The notes beneath the pieces were generated by a model. The model ran no database searches. It had not been told where the DNA came from and saw nothing but the letters and a program-made list of their open reading frames with translations. Positions 27,000 to 38,500 of a DNA stretch of 64,000 bases are shown here, in pieces (position 1 is the stretch's first letter; each line of letters begins with the position of its first letter). The position numbers were made by a program, and so were the translations under genes. This stretch comes from Pipra filicauda. Lineage: Eukaryota; Chordata; Aves; Passeriformes; Pipridae. The stretch covers positions 1,054,001 through 1,118,000 of the forward strand of contig NW_024104318.1 of the NCBI RefSeq assembly GCF_003945595.2, written 5' to 3'.

Positions 27000-27720
27000 G
27001 CAGAAGACAGATGATAGGAGAGAAATGGCAGAAAGAAAGGCTGGTTTGGAAGCTTATACGACACAACAGGAACCAGCCAGGAGTAGGAGTCCTCAAACAG
27101 TTTTGTGAGGAGACTGCTGAGACAGGCAAGAGTGTTCCCTTCATGCTGTCAGGAGGCACAGCCACATACTACTGTGCCTCAGTGACATACTCTTCCACCC
27201 TCACCACATCACTGCTCTTCAAAGCTGACTGGGTGGATAAAAGCAGTGTTAGCTGCTCTACTTTTCTTTTTTTTTTTGGTCTGGCATCAAGATGACTATG
27301 AGGGCAATGGTGAGTGTAGGAATCACCTGTATGATGATCATAAAGAAGATTTTTCCCACAGTTTCCGAGATGAAAGTTACCCAGCCTGGGAGCTAATTGT
27401 GTTGCCAGCACAGCCACAGTAGAGTTCTGGGGCAAGGAGAGCAGCAGCAAGCTGTGCACAGAGCATCCTGCCAAGGGTGGCCATAGTTATAGCCCTGCCT
27501 GCTCCCACACATCCCAGAGAAAGCCCCAGCCAGGCTCTGGGCAGGGCAGGAATGGTGGGGCACACAGAGCGGTGGAACGTGAAGCCTGGCTGGCACTAGC
27601 TGCAAAACAGCTAGTGGTGAAAGCAGCTGAAAAAATGAAGGGAATTAGGAGAATGAGGGAGAAGATCCCTGCAAGATCTGCATGGGTGCGAACACCATGC
27701 CACAACTCTTTTCTGTACCT
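27000..27720. other. GC-richer non-coding interval with overlapping chance frames
   Basis: Locally higher GC than the neighbourhood, with frames open on both strands: 27011-27295 plus, and 27169-27474, 27377-27565, 27393-27605 and 27487-27705 minus. Mutually overlapping frames on both strands argue against a real gene. A short minus-strand frame, 27258-27392, has a hydrophobic helix-like centre. On the plus strand an 11-T tract is followed by CAG-like and GTGAGT signals framing an 18-base segment (27292-27309). No known protein is recognised. Confidence 0.4.
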
Positions 27721-28740
27721 GTGTTATGTTTTGTTCTCATGCAGGAAAGCATGTCACAGCCCATCCCTTGTATTAAGTAAATAAATCTGGGTATAATACT
27801 TTCTCTCTGTTCTCTTCAACCCTGACATTTTAACATTATTTTCTCCTCCACCTTCCTGGAAAGTGAACCCAAAAGGTAGCCACGCCAGAACCTTACTCCG
27901 GAGATCAAACTAAGAGAGAGATATGTGCATGTAAAAGAAATTGTGATTTACATAAATGTCAGTTTTAGAAATATACCAGCATAATACAGTCAGACTTTTC
28001 AAGATTTCCAGCCTTACATGCACATACATAATTTTCTCCTTCTAGTCTCTGACAAACACAATTTTAAGCAACTTGAAGACTGAAAGTTTTAAGATCTTTT
28101 AATTTCTATATATATATCAACTTGGAAATTTTGTTGCTGAGTGCACATGGAGCTCATGAGAGAGCACACAGCACTGAGACACTGGTGTTCTGCCTGTGAC
28201 ATAGCATGACTAGAAAATATGTAATTAAAAGTTAAAAAAAAATACTATGGCATAGCCTTCCTATATGCCTCAGAATATTTTAATATCTCTATAGGAGATT
28301 TCTAAGTGGCAGATGTTTTAATTCAAACTGCACATTTATATCTCCATCTCCCTGTGTGTCACATTCTCCAACAGAGAGGTAGCTTCTGAACATATCTAGA
28401 CTTTTGTCCTGTTTTGGCCTTGTTTGATTCATTTGATCTCTTGGTAGCCAGTAATTATAGCTATATATATAACCTTTAACTTCCCAGTGATATGTATAGT
28501 TACACCTCTCCTCTCTTCTGTAAAATCCTTTAGCTGAGTGTTCTGAATTCATTCCTCTTTCGGGGATAATGCATGTCTCAGTGTTTCTGCAAGGGTACAG
28601 ATCAGGGGCTATGGTGCTAATTTAGTATCAGCATCAGTACCGGGGAAACAGTTATACTCTGTATTGACTAATTTTTCTCCTGTGACTGTATTGAACCTGC
28701 TCCTCAACCTTTTCTTCACAGAATGCCATCACCATCTAAG
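27721..28740. other. non-coding stretch
   Basis: No gene or mobile element recognised. A short TATATATATAT run lies at about 28106-28118. Confidence 0.55.
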
Positions 28741-28877
28741 TAATACATCATCAGTGCAGTTCACTCTGATGATGTATTATACTAACATATCATTAGTGCA
28801 ACAGCAGAGCAAGGCGCTTTGATGATGTATTAATGCAATACATCATCAGAATGAGTCACTCCAATGATGTATAACTC
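28741..28877. repeat. three-unit tandem array of hairpins built on ATACATCATCA / TGATGATGTAT
   Basis: Three adjacent units of about 42, 53 and 42 bases (28741-28782, 28783-28835, 28836-28877). Each begins with a form of TAATACATCATCAG and ends with its reverse complement, TGATGATGTATTA. Unit 1 is a hairpin with perfect 14-base arms (28741-28754 and 28766-28779) and an 11-base loop. Unit 2 is diverged in its left arm (aacatatcattag). Its right arm (28820-28831) also pairs perfectly with the left arm of unit 3 (28837-28848) over 12 bases with a 5-base loop. Unit 3 ends in a diverged arm, aatgatgtata. The middle segments share GTGCA and CACTC words. No transposase or known family is recognised. 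Confidence 0.8.
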
Positions 28878-29691
28878 AAAAGATGGTACTATCCAGGGAA
28901 ACATGGACATTCAATAAATCAGGAACAACATTAAAGAATAAAATCTAGGACATCTTCTAAGGAAAAACAAAGCTTCAGAAAGCTTTGAATGAATATAGCA
29001 TGAGGTTTTCCTTATTGAAAAAAAAAAGACATAGAATAGAAATTTTAATTTAATCAAGCATGTAGATTTCTTTAGAGTATAATTACTGTGATATTCAAAT
29101 TTGAATTCTCTTCTGCAACGACACCAGATATATGCAGGGCATTTTAAGTTAGTGTAAGATGGTGTGATATTTGAGACTTATCATATCCCACTTGGAAGCA
29201 GAGAAAAAGTAAAGCAAATGTAAAAAACACAAGTGTCTCCCCTGCAAAGAAAAGGTTGAAACTTTTTTTAAACTGCTGAAAGGAGCAGTTAAAATTTAGT
29301 GTAAAGATTTACTACACACTTTACATAGATCTAACAAATCAGTCTATTGACATTAGTGCAGGCAGAAGTGGCAAATTTTAAATAAGTATAGCACTGAGGA
29401 TTAAAAGGCACTTAGCCATGAATATTGACATAAATATGCTAGTTCTGGTAGATATACTTAATAGAAAAAAAAAAAGTGCTTATCCATTTATTTACATGAC
29501 TTATTTCAACCTACCAGATGTCAAATTCTAAATAGAGTAACTATTCATAAGAAAGCTACTAAATGCAATTCTGAGTTACTTGCAATACTTATAAGGGAGT
29601 TTAAACAACAAATTAAAAAAAAATCTGCATTTCAACATCCTAAACAATATAAAGCAAGAGTGCTTCTCTGGTCAGAGGAACTACATATTTT
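28878..29691. other. AT-rich non-coding stretch
   Basis: Nothing recognisable beyond short A runs at about 29019 and 29465. Confidence 0.55.
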
Positions 29692-29704
29692 GGGGGGGGG
29701 GGGG
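29692..29704 (+). repeat. poly(G) run, 13 G
   Basis: Thirteen consecutive G in an AT-rich setting. Length is likely variable between individuals and error-prone in assembly. Confidence 0.85.
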
Positions 29705-30029
29705 TAAGGATAGAGGTTCTTTCCTCATCCGTCCTTCAGGTTTTATGCATGGCAGGGTCAGAAAATAACCACTGTAAGAAATATCAGATGGTACTCTGCC
29801 TAAAAAGTGAAAAATTCCTCTGATGTTACCTGTTTATTTTTGGGTTTCTTATTGAAACATCACTCAGCATTTGCTCACACATGCAGGCATCCTACTCACC
29901 ACATACCTTAACGTGCTTAAAAGCGGGTAACTTCTGAGCAAGTCTTTTATACTGTGAGACCTATTGTTCAGCAACAGCTCTGCAAATCCCCCTGCCCTGA
30001 GAACAGATTTTTGTTGTTGTTGTTTTGTT

Positions 30030-30950
30030 TCGCTTTAAATTGGCCTCAGCTGCATTTGATTGCTCCAAGCTTGTGGAGATTTTCCAGCTGAGGCCCTGCA
30101 ATCCCCGTTAGGACTTAACTCCTCAGTCTCACTTTCCCCAGCTCCCCAAATCACAGCTCTGCTGATACAAATAATAAATGTGCTCATATGTATGTGTAGG
30201 AATGATAGAGAAAAAATCTCATTGTTTAAGTGGTAACCCTGAGCCCTTGTGTTCAGAGCAAAGCCTGATGCTCCCGGCACATGGTGATCCTCAGGGCTTA
30301 CTGAGCCCTTGCCGTGGTGCAAGCACAGTCCCAGCAGACATTGCCAGCTGTCATCGCTCTGAGTGGAACTCCAGCATTTCAAGACATCCCAGTCACTTTA
30401 AAAAGGAAATCACTTTTCTTGAAGCATTTCAAACAATTTCAGTCTGTAGGAAGAAAATATATTTAAAACATATTGAAAACGCCCCTGAAGATGGAACAGA
30501 ACTTGTACATATTGATGAGAGAGAGGATATGGATCTGCTTTGCAGAGGTTTGTTTCCAAGTATCAGTTTACTTCAGCCTGCAACCTACACTTCAGTATCA
30601 CCGACCCCGTCACACCAACCCTACACCCACAGAATCAAAGCTGTAGGTTCTCTGTGACTGCAGAACTTCACTACATAGCCCTGGCCAGCTGGCATCCATT
30701 ACAGAGGCAATGCCTGCCTCTGGGGGCACAGTGGCCCCACTCCCTGTAGTCACAAGAAAAGTAGATCCTCTCTCCTGTGACCCTCTCTGGCTGGTGATAA
30801 TAATGTGAGTAAATGTCACAGATGCAGCAAGTTGCAGTGCTGCTGTTTGGGTTTAAAGCCAGGCACGCTGACTCAGAGCTCCAGGCCAGGCTGATGTTAG
30901 CCACAGCACAGGGTATGCTGGGGTTAGAGAAGAGTCCACTCCATCAATAA
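30030..30950. other. GC-richer interval holding the longest ORF (159 codons)
   Basis: Composition is less AT-rich than the flanks. The frame 30178-30657 on the plus strand is open for 159 codons, the longest in the window, but it is matched by antisense frames (30035-30382, 30610-30819, 30671-30904). The predicted product is low in hydrophobic or charged periodicity, has scattered cysteines and serines, and shows no domain I know. There is no Kozak-like context or nearby polyadenylation signal tied to it. It could be an exon of a non-coding transcript or chance. Confidence 0.3.
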
Positions 30951-32390
30951 AACACAATCACGTTGAGGGGCATAAAAAGTATACAGGGTTCTTAATTGCC
31001 TCTCAGTAGTAAAAAGAAGTTTTCTTTCCTCTTAACAAAAAAAACCACCTTATTATACTGTTTTAGATTGAGCCAAATCCTGCCCATATTCCTAAGGAGG
31101 TGCAGTTCCTCATATGCATTTAAAAGCCTCCCTAAAACTCACCAGTTTTCTATGTGCTTTTGCTGCAAACAACCATAGTTTTCCCTTTTCTTTTTTTGAG
31201 TCCTTGGGCTTTCATGACACCTAATGAACTAAAAATACGCATTTTTGTGCAAAAATCAAACAAGCATGGAAGAACCCAGCTAATGTCTCTGTCTTTTAAC
31301 CAGTGGTGGCAGGCCATGACTTACCTTGTAAGTGTTGAGGCAGTTGTGTCAACAGAGAAAAAGAATAGAACAGAATTACAAGCGGGAAAGGAGCCTCTCT
31401 CATTTGGTTTAACTCTTAATTGAAACCATCCTACATGACAATACAGACAGTAGTCAAGAAACATTGATTAATATCTTAATACCAAAGTCCTTATCAATTT
31501 CAAGTGCAAATTAAGAGTATTAATTACATCATGTGTAAGTCAATACCTAGTGATCTGTGCTAGAGGTAAGAGGGCTCTATCAACAAGCCTCTGGTTTTAT
31601 ATTTTACGACAGAAACATCTGCACTGCCTTAATCTACAGGACAGGCACACTCAAAATGAGCATATTTTAAGTAATTGCTTACTCTTGATCTCTTAGACTT
31701 CATTACATAGGGCTGAAAATTGCTCTGTCCTTTCCTTCTTTCTTTTAAGAAAAGGATTACTTTTTAACTCCTATCTCCCATTTTGTATGTAATCAGCTAT
31801 CCTGAAATCATGCGAATGGACAGCAACAAAAATAGAGTGAGGAAAACAGTCCATAACCTTGATCCTAGTAATTTGATTTCTACATCACACTAGCTACTAT
31901 CTTGAACGCTGTCCTCTTGGGTTTGCTGTTCCTTGAGAGGTCTTTTTATATTTTATTTGTTTTTTCTTGCAATTAAAACTATTGTAATTTGATGTTAGGA
32001 AGTTGCCATTTTATTCAGACTGTTTTCCTCATATTCTTTTGAAATAAGGAAAATAACATCTACTGAGAAAAATTTAACACTCCCTCTTATTCAGCACTGT
32101 TGTACTTCCAGCTGAGTGCACTATATAGCTCTAGACCACAGGAAGAGCAAGTTTAGTTGGTTTCAAGGAAGACAATCCTGAATATACTTTTAACTTCAAA
32201 CCATTCTGCAGATAGAATCCCTCTTAAAAAATTTTATTTAGACATTAAAGCTGGGGTGGTAAGTGTTAAGTCATTCTAGGCGTTTAGTTTAGAATCATCT
32301 TTCTCACTATGATAGTGTCTTTATGTAAACTAGAAACATTCTTAAAGTCAAATTCTTTCTCTGGGCTCTTGTACCTTGAAGTTAAACTGA
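30951..32390. other. non-coding stretch with a possible fossil repeat
   Basis: No gene recognised. At 31065-31110 the words gagccaaatcctgcccat and aggaggtgcagttcctc resemble ancient archosaur/turtle repeats that carry CCAAATCCTGC. The match is short and uncertain. Confidence 0.4.
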
Positions 32391-32422
32391 TTTTATTTAT
32401 TTATTTATTTGTTTATTTTTTT
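32391..32422 (+). repeat. (TTTA)n microsatellite
   Basis: About six TTTA units followed by GTTTATTTTTTT. Simple sequence, about 100 bases before a CR1 copy. Confidence 0.8.
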
Positions 32423-32517
32423 AATTTGAACAGAAAAAAACTAGTGACACTACCCAAAGATGGCTTTAATCTTCAGAGTTATAGATGCTAAGGCAAGTGC
32501 TTACACTTCCCATTTAA

Positions 32518-32775
32518 GGGAAAGGCCTGAAGTTGTGTCAGGGGAGGTTTAGGTTGGATATCAGAAAAAGGTTCTTCACCCAGAGGGTGGTTGGGCACCG
32601 GAACAGGCTCCCCAGGGAAGTGGTCACAGCACCAAGCCTGACAGAGTTCAAGAAGCATTTGTATGATACTCTCAGGCACATGGTGTGACTCTTGGGGATG
32701 GTGCTGTGCAGGGCTGAGAGTTGGACTCGATCATCCTTGTGGGTCCCTTCCATTTCAGCATATTCTGTGATTTTG
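32518..32775 (+). mobile_element. CR1 LINE 3' fragment
   Basis: A severely 5'-truncated CR1, about 260 bases, on the plus strand. Landmarks in order: gccTGAAGTTGTGTCAGGGG, GGTTTAGGTTGGATATCAG, a TTCTTCACCCAGAGGG block, GAACAGGCTCCCCAGGGAAG, GGGCTGAGAGTTGGACTCGA and a worn TATTCTGTGATTTTG tail. These are the final ORF2 codons and the 3' end of avian CR1. The tail has lost the clean octamer repeat, so this copy is old. No coding capacity remains. Confidence 0.95.
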
Positions 32776-35487
32776 TCACACAGTATCTTACTACTGTTTT
32801 TCATATGTCATGGCATCCCCTGGGATGACTCCTCACCTACACTGAACCATTTCTTCTTTGAAAGCTGTTCTTTGAAATCTGGATCCAATAAAAAAATGGA
32901 AAGTCAAAGATAAGAATACAAAAGATCTCCTAAATCCACTAACCATGGATTTTATTACACCAATCTCTTTGGTGATTTAACATAACAAATTATGTAAATG
33001 GACAAGCATATACTTGATTCAGTTCTGATTATATCAACTGTTAAATACATTGAAGTGGTTCTGTGGGAACATCAATATGTTCAAGAAGTTTTCCACTCTT
33101 GTAGCAATAGATAGACAATACATTTTTGAGACTGAATATTTGTGAGTAAGCTACAGGCAACAGCAATATTCACATCTAACCCTGTTAAACTTTTGTAATG
33201 CCATCTTAAATCCAGCTATAATAAATAAAAACCTCTCTCTATTTTTTTCTCAGCAGTTTTACAAGATGGAAGTGCAAGTACTAATAAAATATATGGTTTA
33301 ATTAACTAAACTTATGCTGTAGTGTACATTAGAAGTGGATGATTTACAGAGTGTTACCCTCTTCAGGACAGAATAATGCAAACAGCATAATTAAAAGTTG
33401 ATGAGAAGTGTATTTATTGAGTACACAGGAAGAATAGACACTCAGATTTATGATACACAAAGTGTACCTTTCATTTGCAATATTAACATTTTAAAGTCTA
33501 AGCATCAGCATAATGCACCCAAACTGTTCTATGCAGCATCCATATAATTCAGTCCTGTTAATCCTCACACTGCCGAAGGTAAATTATGTGACCCAAACAT
33601 ACACAAGTGTAACATGATATATTGTGATATCATGATTATGTTCATTGAGATGTCTGTGGAGGCAATATATCACATTTGCCTGTCTGTAAGTACATGTGAA
33701 ATAGTTGAAGGGCCAATCATTTATTTGTGACATGAATTTCAGGGCTATCAGTCATAGACCCATCAATGCAAAAGAAGTCACTGTTTAATTTTAATGAAAG
33801 TACTTTTAGAAAATTCCAGCTAGTATTTATGTAGATCAAGGTCTATTGAGCCTTGGGTACTTGACATATTATTTTGAGAGTTCAGAGAGTGCATAACCAT
33901 TCTAGAAGATAAAATGTATATTAATACTCTGGGAATTAATACTCTGTAAGCTAGGTAGACACAACATCATAAGACACTTATTTTTATTCCTGTCCTTATA
34001 TTAAATCCAGCCCATGATTATTTCCATTTTTTGAAAAATTCATTTTTGGGGGTTCAGAGACAGATAGTATGACAACACATTATCCAAACGTCATCACTAC
34101 TGATTTTTTTTTTTAGAGAGACACACACAGATATCTTGGTAAAAAAAAAATGGTTTTTGTCAATATCTAAATCATCAGGTAGATATACTCCCAACCAGCT
34201 CTAACATGTCTCAGTTATGAAACAAACTTGTCTTTCTTGTAAGAGTATTCTATTTTGAACAGTTTGATGAAAAAAGAAACTTAAAATGGGGTTTTGAAGA
34301 TCCATGTTAAAACATAATAGCGGCAATAGCAGCACTAGTTATAAAACCAAGTTTGGAGAGAGGGTACAATTCGGGGAAAAGAAAAATAAGTGCCTTTATG
34401 TAGCACCATCTTTACATATACATTCTTTTCAGAAAATTCTTTTTTGGGAAGGTGAAACTAGATGAAAAACATCTGCTGGTCCTTTACAATTAGGAGTTTA
34501 ATTCCTTCTGAAAACTTCTTTTTTTTTTTTTTTACTTATTCCTCTTCCAATCAAATATGTATATGCATCAAAACATTTGGGGTCATTTTATGAACTCAGC
34601 AGAACTGGCAAGCAGGTCTGCTAATAGAGATGAAAATAGTTATTTGCAGGTTTTTCACATATAACATGATTTTTATGAGAAGACAAAAGACTCTGTGCCC
34701 TCTGACTAGAAGTTTCTTGTTATCCACATGTAAACACACTAAGGCAAATTTAGTAGAAAAATGGATGGCTAGATTTAAAGGACTAGTTTATGTCTTTCCC
34801 ATTACCAATGCTCAATAAAACTTAGGATCCCAATTATTTGATGAGAAGCACATAACTGTGGATAGGTCCACTACCAAATCTCAACTACCTCTCTGGCTGT
34901 CATATTTATGAATGCAATCTTACCCACATGCACTCCACTCTCTCAACCCAGCCCTGCTTTGTGTATGCTGACAGTTAAATGGTATTTTAAAGCTTTGTAT
35001 TAAGATTTCGATAAAGGTGGATAAGTAATCACTACATGCCCAAAACACTCTGCTCAGCACACTATCCTTCCTTTCAATACAAATGTGAATGGTTAAAAAT
35101 ACACACCAGATTTTAACTAATGACAATCACTTGTAAATTGGTACAGCCTCAAAGTAGTTACTAAATGCTGATTACTAAGGGATTTTTTTCCTTCTCTACC
35201 TATAGGCAGTTAGGGGCAATTTCTTCAAAAGTTTAAAAAGAAGCTCAGAGTGTTCATTTGTGCATGATTATTTCATCTTGGATTCATGTGGAGCCCTTTT
35301 AATTGAGGGGTGTATGTAATTACATAGCACTGATAACAACTGGGTCAGGAAGAAAAATGTACCACAAATATCAGGCTATGTACTTCTCAGCTAGGCAAAT
35401 TGGGATTCCCCTTTTACAATATCTTCATTTTTTTCATTACAGTTTACATCTAAGGTTAAAGAATAATTTGCGGTTCTGGTACGGATT
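32776..35487. other. AT-rich non-coding stretch
   Basis: No gene recognised. Simple runs include T-tracts at about 34106 and 34519-34533 and A9 at about 34141. Nothing else supported. Confidence 0.55.
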
Positions 35488-35555
35488 TGCTGTGAGGCCT
35501 TGGAAAAACCACTTGAACTCTTTGTATTTTAGTTTCTTAAGTTGAAAAACACTAG
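35488..35555 (+). mobile_element. MIR-like SINE core fragment
   Basis: The order GCTGTGAGGCCTTGG, ACCACTTGAACTCTTTG, TTAGTTTCTTAAGTTG and AAAAC follows the MIR core (GCTGTGTGACCTTGGGC, CACTTAACCTCTCTG, CAGTTTCCTCATCTG, TAAAATG) over about 65 bases, at perhaps 70% identity by eye. MIR is an ancient tRNA-derived SINE spread through amniotes. Head and tail are lost or unrecognisable. Confidence 0.6.
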
Positions 35556-38500
35556 ATGATTTCTGTTAATTACTTTTCACTACTTAAAATTAACTAATAA
35601 GCAAAAAACCTCTGTGCATTTTAGGTATTACTATTAAGAAAACTATACATTTTCGTATTGTTGATGGTATATTGAATTATTACTTTCGGCCAAAGCTCCT
35701 TTTAAGCACAAAATAAAATAAATTAAAAAATTCCCAAAGTAGTGAACAACCAAAGGAAAGAGGCATAAGATAGATAAATTAAGTACAATGTAAGTAATAT
35801 AAATTCTTTTTCACAACCTGCTTTCTTACCTTCTTTCAGAGCTTATTCGGTTTTGGTTAAATTATTTCATTCTGTTAAGAAAAATATAAGGATAGACATG
35901 TTAAAGTTCACACCACCAATCAATACTGAGAGTTTAAAATTAATTTGTTGGTCTTTTACTGGGAATAGTCAACATCAGATACCTAACATACATGAGCTAA
36001 GTTTACTTTTGCTTAATGGGAAATGTCTTCTCAAGGGCAAGTCAGGATGTAGCAAAGGACAGAATAAATTATGTTTAGTGATGGTCCCTTTGGGATAAGG
36101 CTAATTTTTCCTAAAGAGAGCTGTGAAATGCATGTATATTAATGCAGCAGCTACCTCTACATAATTTCTCAGGATAATACTTTTTCTCTTGGAAGCACTG
36201 TCCATACATCCATTTTAGTGGTTCTGACGTTTTTCAAAAAACAGACCTTTAATAAAACAAAGACTTAAGCCAAAATGTAGTAATTTACTATTACTCATTC
36301 TACTTGCATGGAGTTTGGCATAAGAAGGCTGGTTTATAACATTCTTTTTCACTTAATATTCTTATGTTAAGGCCCCTTTCCAAGTTGGCTTTAAACAACT
36401 GACACTTTGGCAGTGACAGGAATACTGGGCTTTCCATATTTTCCCTTCTATTCCATAGCATATGAGTCATGAGACTCAAGGCTCAGGTATGCTGATTGAG
36501 ATAAAATGACTAATTTACTGTGCTATAAATAGTCAATATGACCCCTTACAGTACCTGCTTCGAAACCAATTTCACTTCAGTTATACAAAGGTTTATGCTT
36601 ACATCTTTTCAGGTGTGGCACACTCAGGACCTACCTCAGTTTGCCTTCCCTCTGTGTGGAGCTGGAGCTGTGTAGCATACATACTTATCTTCAAAGTGCC
36701 TTACCTTGTCCATTGTGCCATGAGTCATCTTCTAGTCACCGCTACTGACGTCCTCACTCATTGTTGAATATCCCATTATTTAGTGTGTGACTGCTTTCCT
36801 TTGCTGCAACTGTTCCTGGATTTCATCCATAACCTGAAGTGTTAGTGGTGTCTTTTAGCATGTCTTAATGCTACAATGCAAGATTTCCAGACATGCAGGA
36901 ACTGTTCCACAAAAAAATAAGTGGCCTATAATATGTCATCATAGCAAAGCAAACAAAGCAAAATGACATGACCATGTTTCATTGATTTCTCCATTCATTA
37001 CCACCTATGCAGGTGAAAGAAAATTGAGACGTCTAAAAATTCTTCTAACAAACAAATCTGGTAATGACTGAATGATTTTTTCATTCATATTTGAAATTAA
37101 ACTACATTATATGTCATCTGTGTTGGAAAATGGAGTTTCTCTTGGGACTAAATAGATGATACTTTTGCCATTCACTCAGCAGCAGCTGAGTTACAAAACA
37201 GAAGCAATAGAGATAAAAGCACTGATAGCAGTTTTAAATGCTGATAGCCAGAGTTACTTATGGAAATTGATATCTATATGATTATCAATATGTGACAGGA
37301 AAGTAGGTTTCCAGAAAGAGATAGCAAATAGAGCAACTTAATACATTCTCACTAGGGCAGACTTACTCACATCACGGTGTACGTATTGTTTAAGACTCCA
37401 ATATGAAAGGTAATATACTATTATGAAGGTTACTATCATAGGAGGCATGAACAAGAAGGGATAGGCAAATTTATATGGAAATATACTTGGAGGCTGGGAA
37501 AGACAGTTATGGGAACAGATACCTACTGCCAATCATTATCAAGGGGCAGTCAATCTGAAATGAAAGCTGGTGTGCAGAAGCAAGAGAGACAGCCCATGTT
37601 ATTGTTGCATAGGAGGATAAAATGGTTCACCAATTATGCAGATTGGACCTCAGTAGTTTTGCATTTCCTTTGATACAGATATAGTGCTAGGCAAATCATG
37701 TACATATTTGGCAAGACTGATATTGCAGTTCATCTCTCAACATGAATAGTATTTTACAGCATTATTGGCAGAAGGGCAAACACCAATTTGCACCATACCT
37801 AAACCGTAACTGGAAAGACAGATTACTGACTTAGTTATAAGATGCTTCTATATGTGATCATCTGACATGGATAAAATGATGGATTCCCTTGGCAGTTTAA
37901 TATCCCTAGACTATAATTTGATCTTTGTAATTACACCATTAAAATACCTTGTATCTTCTACAGATTTTGGCTTTGATTATATTTAGTCCTAAACATTGTT
38001 AGAGGAGTTAATTCTTCCTTCTTTTGTTCACTTACTAACAATTTCCATACACAAAATCAATATATCCGACATTTTGTTAAACTTCAGATCTCAAATGAGC
38101 ATTGACAGGTAGCTAAAGAGAGAGAAGAGACTTCAAAACACAAAGAACTCAACCTAATACTCTCCACTTGTCAAGAGACACTTAGATGTGTATGTATTTA
38201 CGTGTACCTTTTGGTATTTACCAGTAGTACCTGTTGCAGTCTTCGAACTAAAATTTACTTCTTGATTTAGTGCTCTCTGAGTAAATTAAAGATAGCTGCA
38301 TCCACGATTAGAATTTTTCAAATGCTACAAAGTATTTTTAGATGAGAGAAGACTTGCTCATTTTTCTGTTTATAGTGTCAGATGGTGATTGCAGTGTAAA
38401 TTGTGTTATCACATTACTGTAATCCAGTTGGGAATATAATTTCAACACAATCATTGAAAGTAATGAGAGTTCAGTTGGCGAGCAATAAATTTACTTTTTA

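Noticed and set aside
27011..27295. Plus-strand frame containing GTATYYCAS, like the end of an antigen-receptor V segment
   Set aside because: The rest of the frame lacks the conserved tryptophan, the first cysteine and the framework residues at V-like spacing, and no CACAGTG heptamer with nonamer follows the cysteine. The short match is coincidence.
37064..37086. tgaatga / tcattca hairpin
   Set aside because: Seven-base arms in AT-rich sequence. No supporting context.
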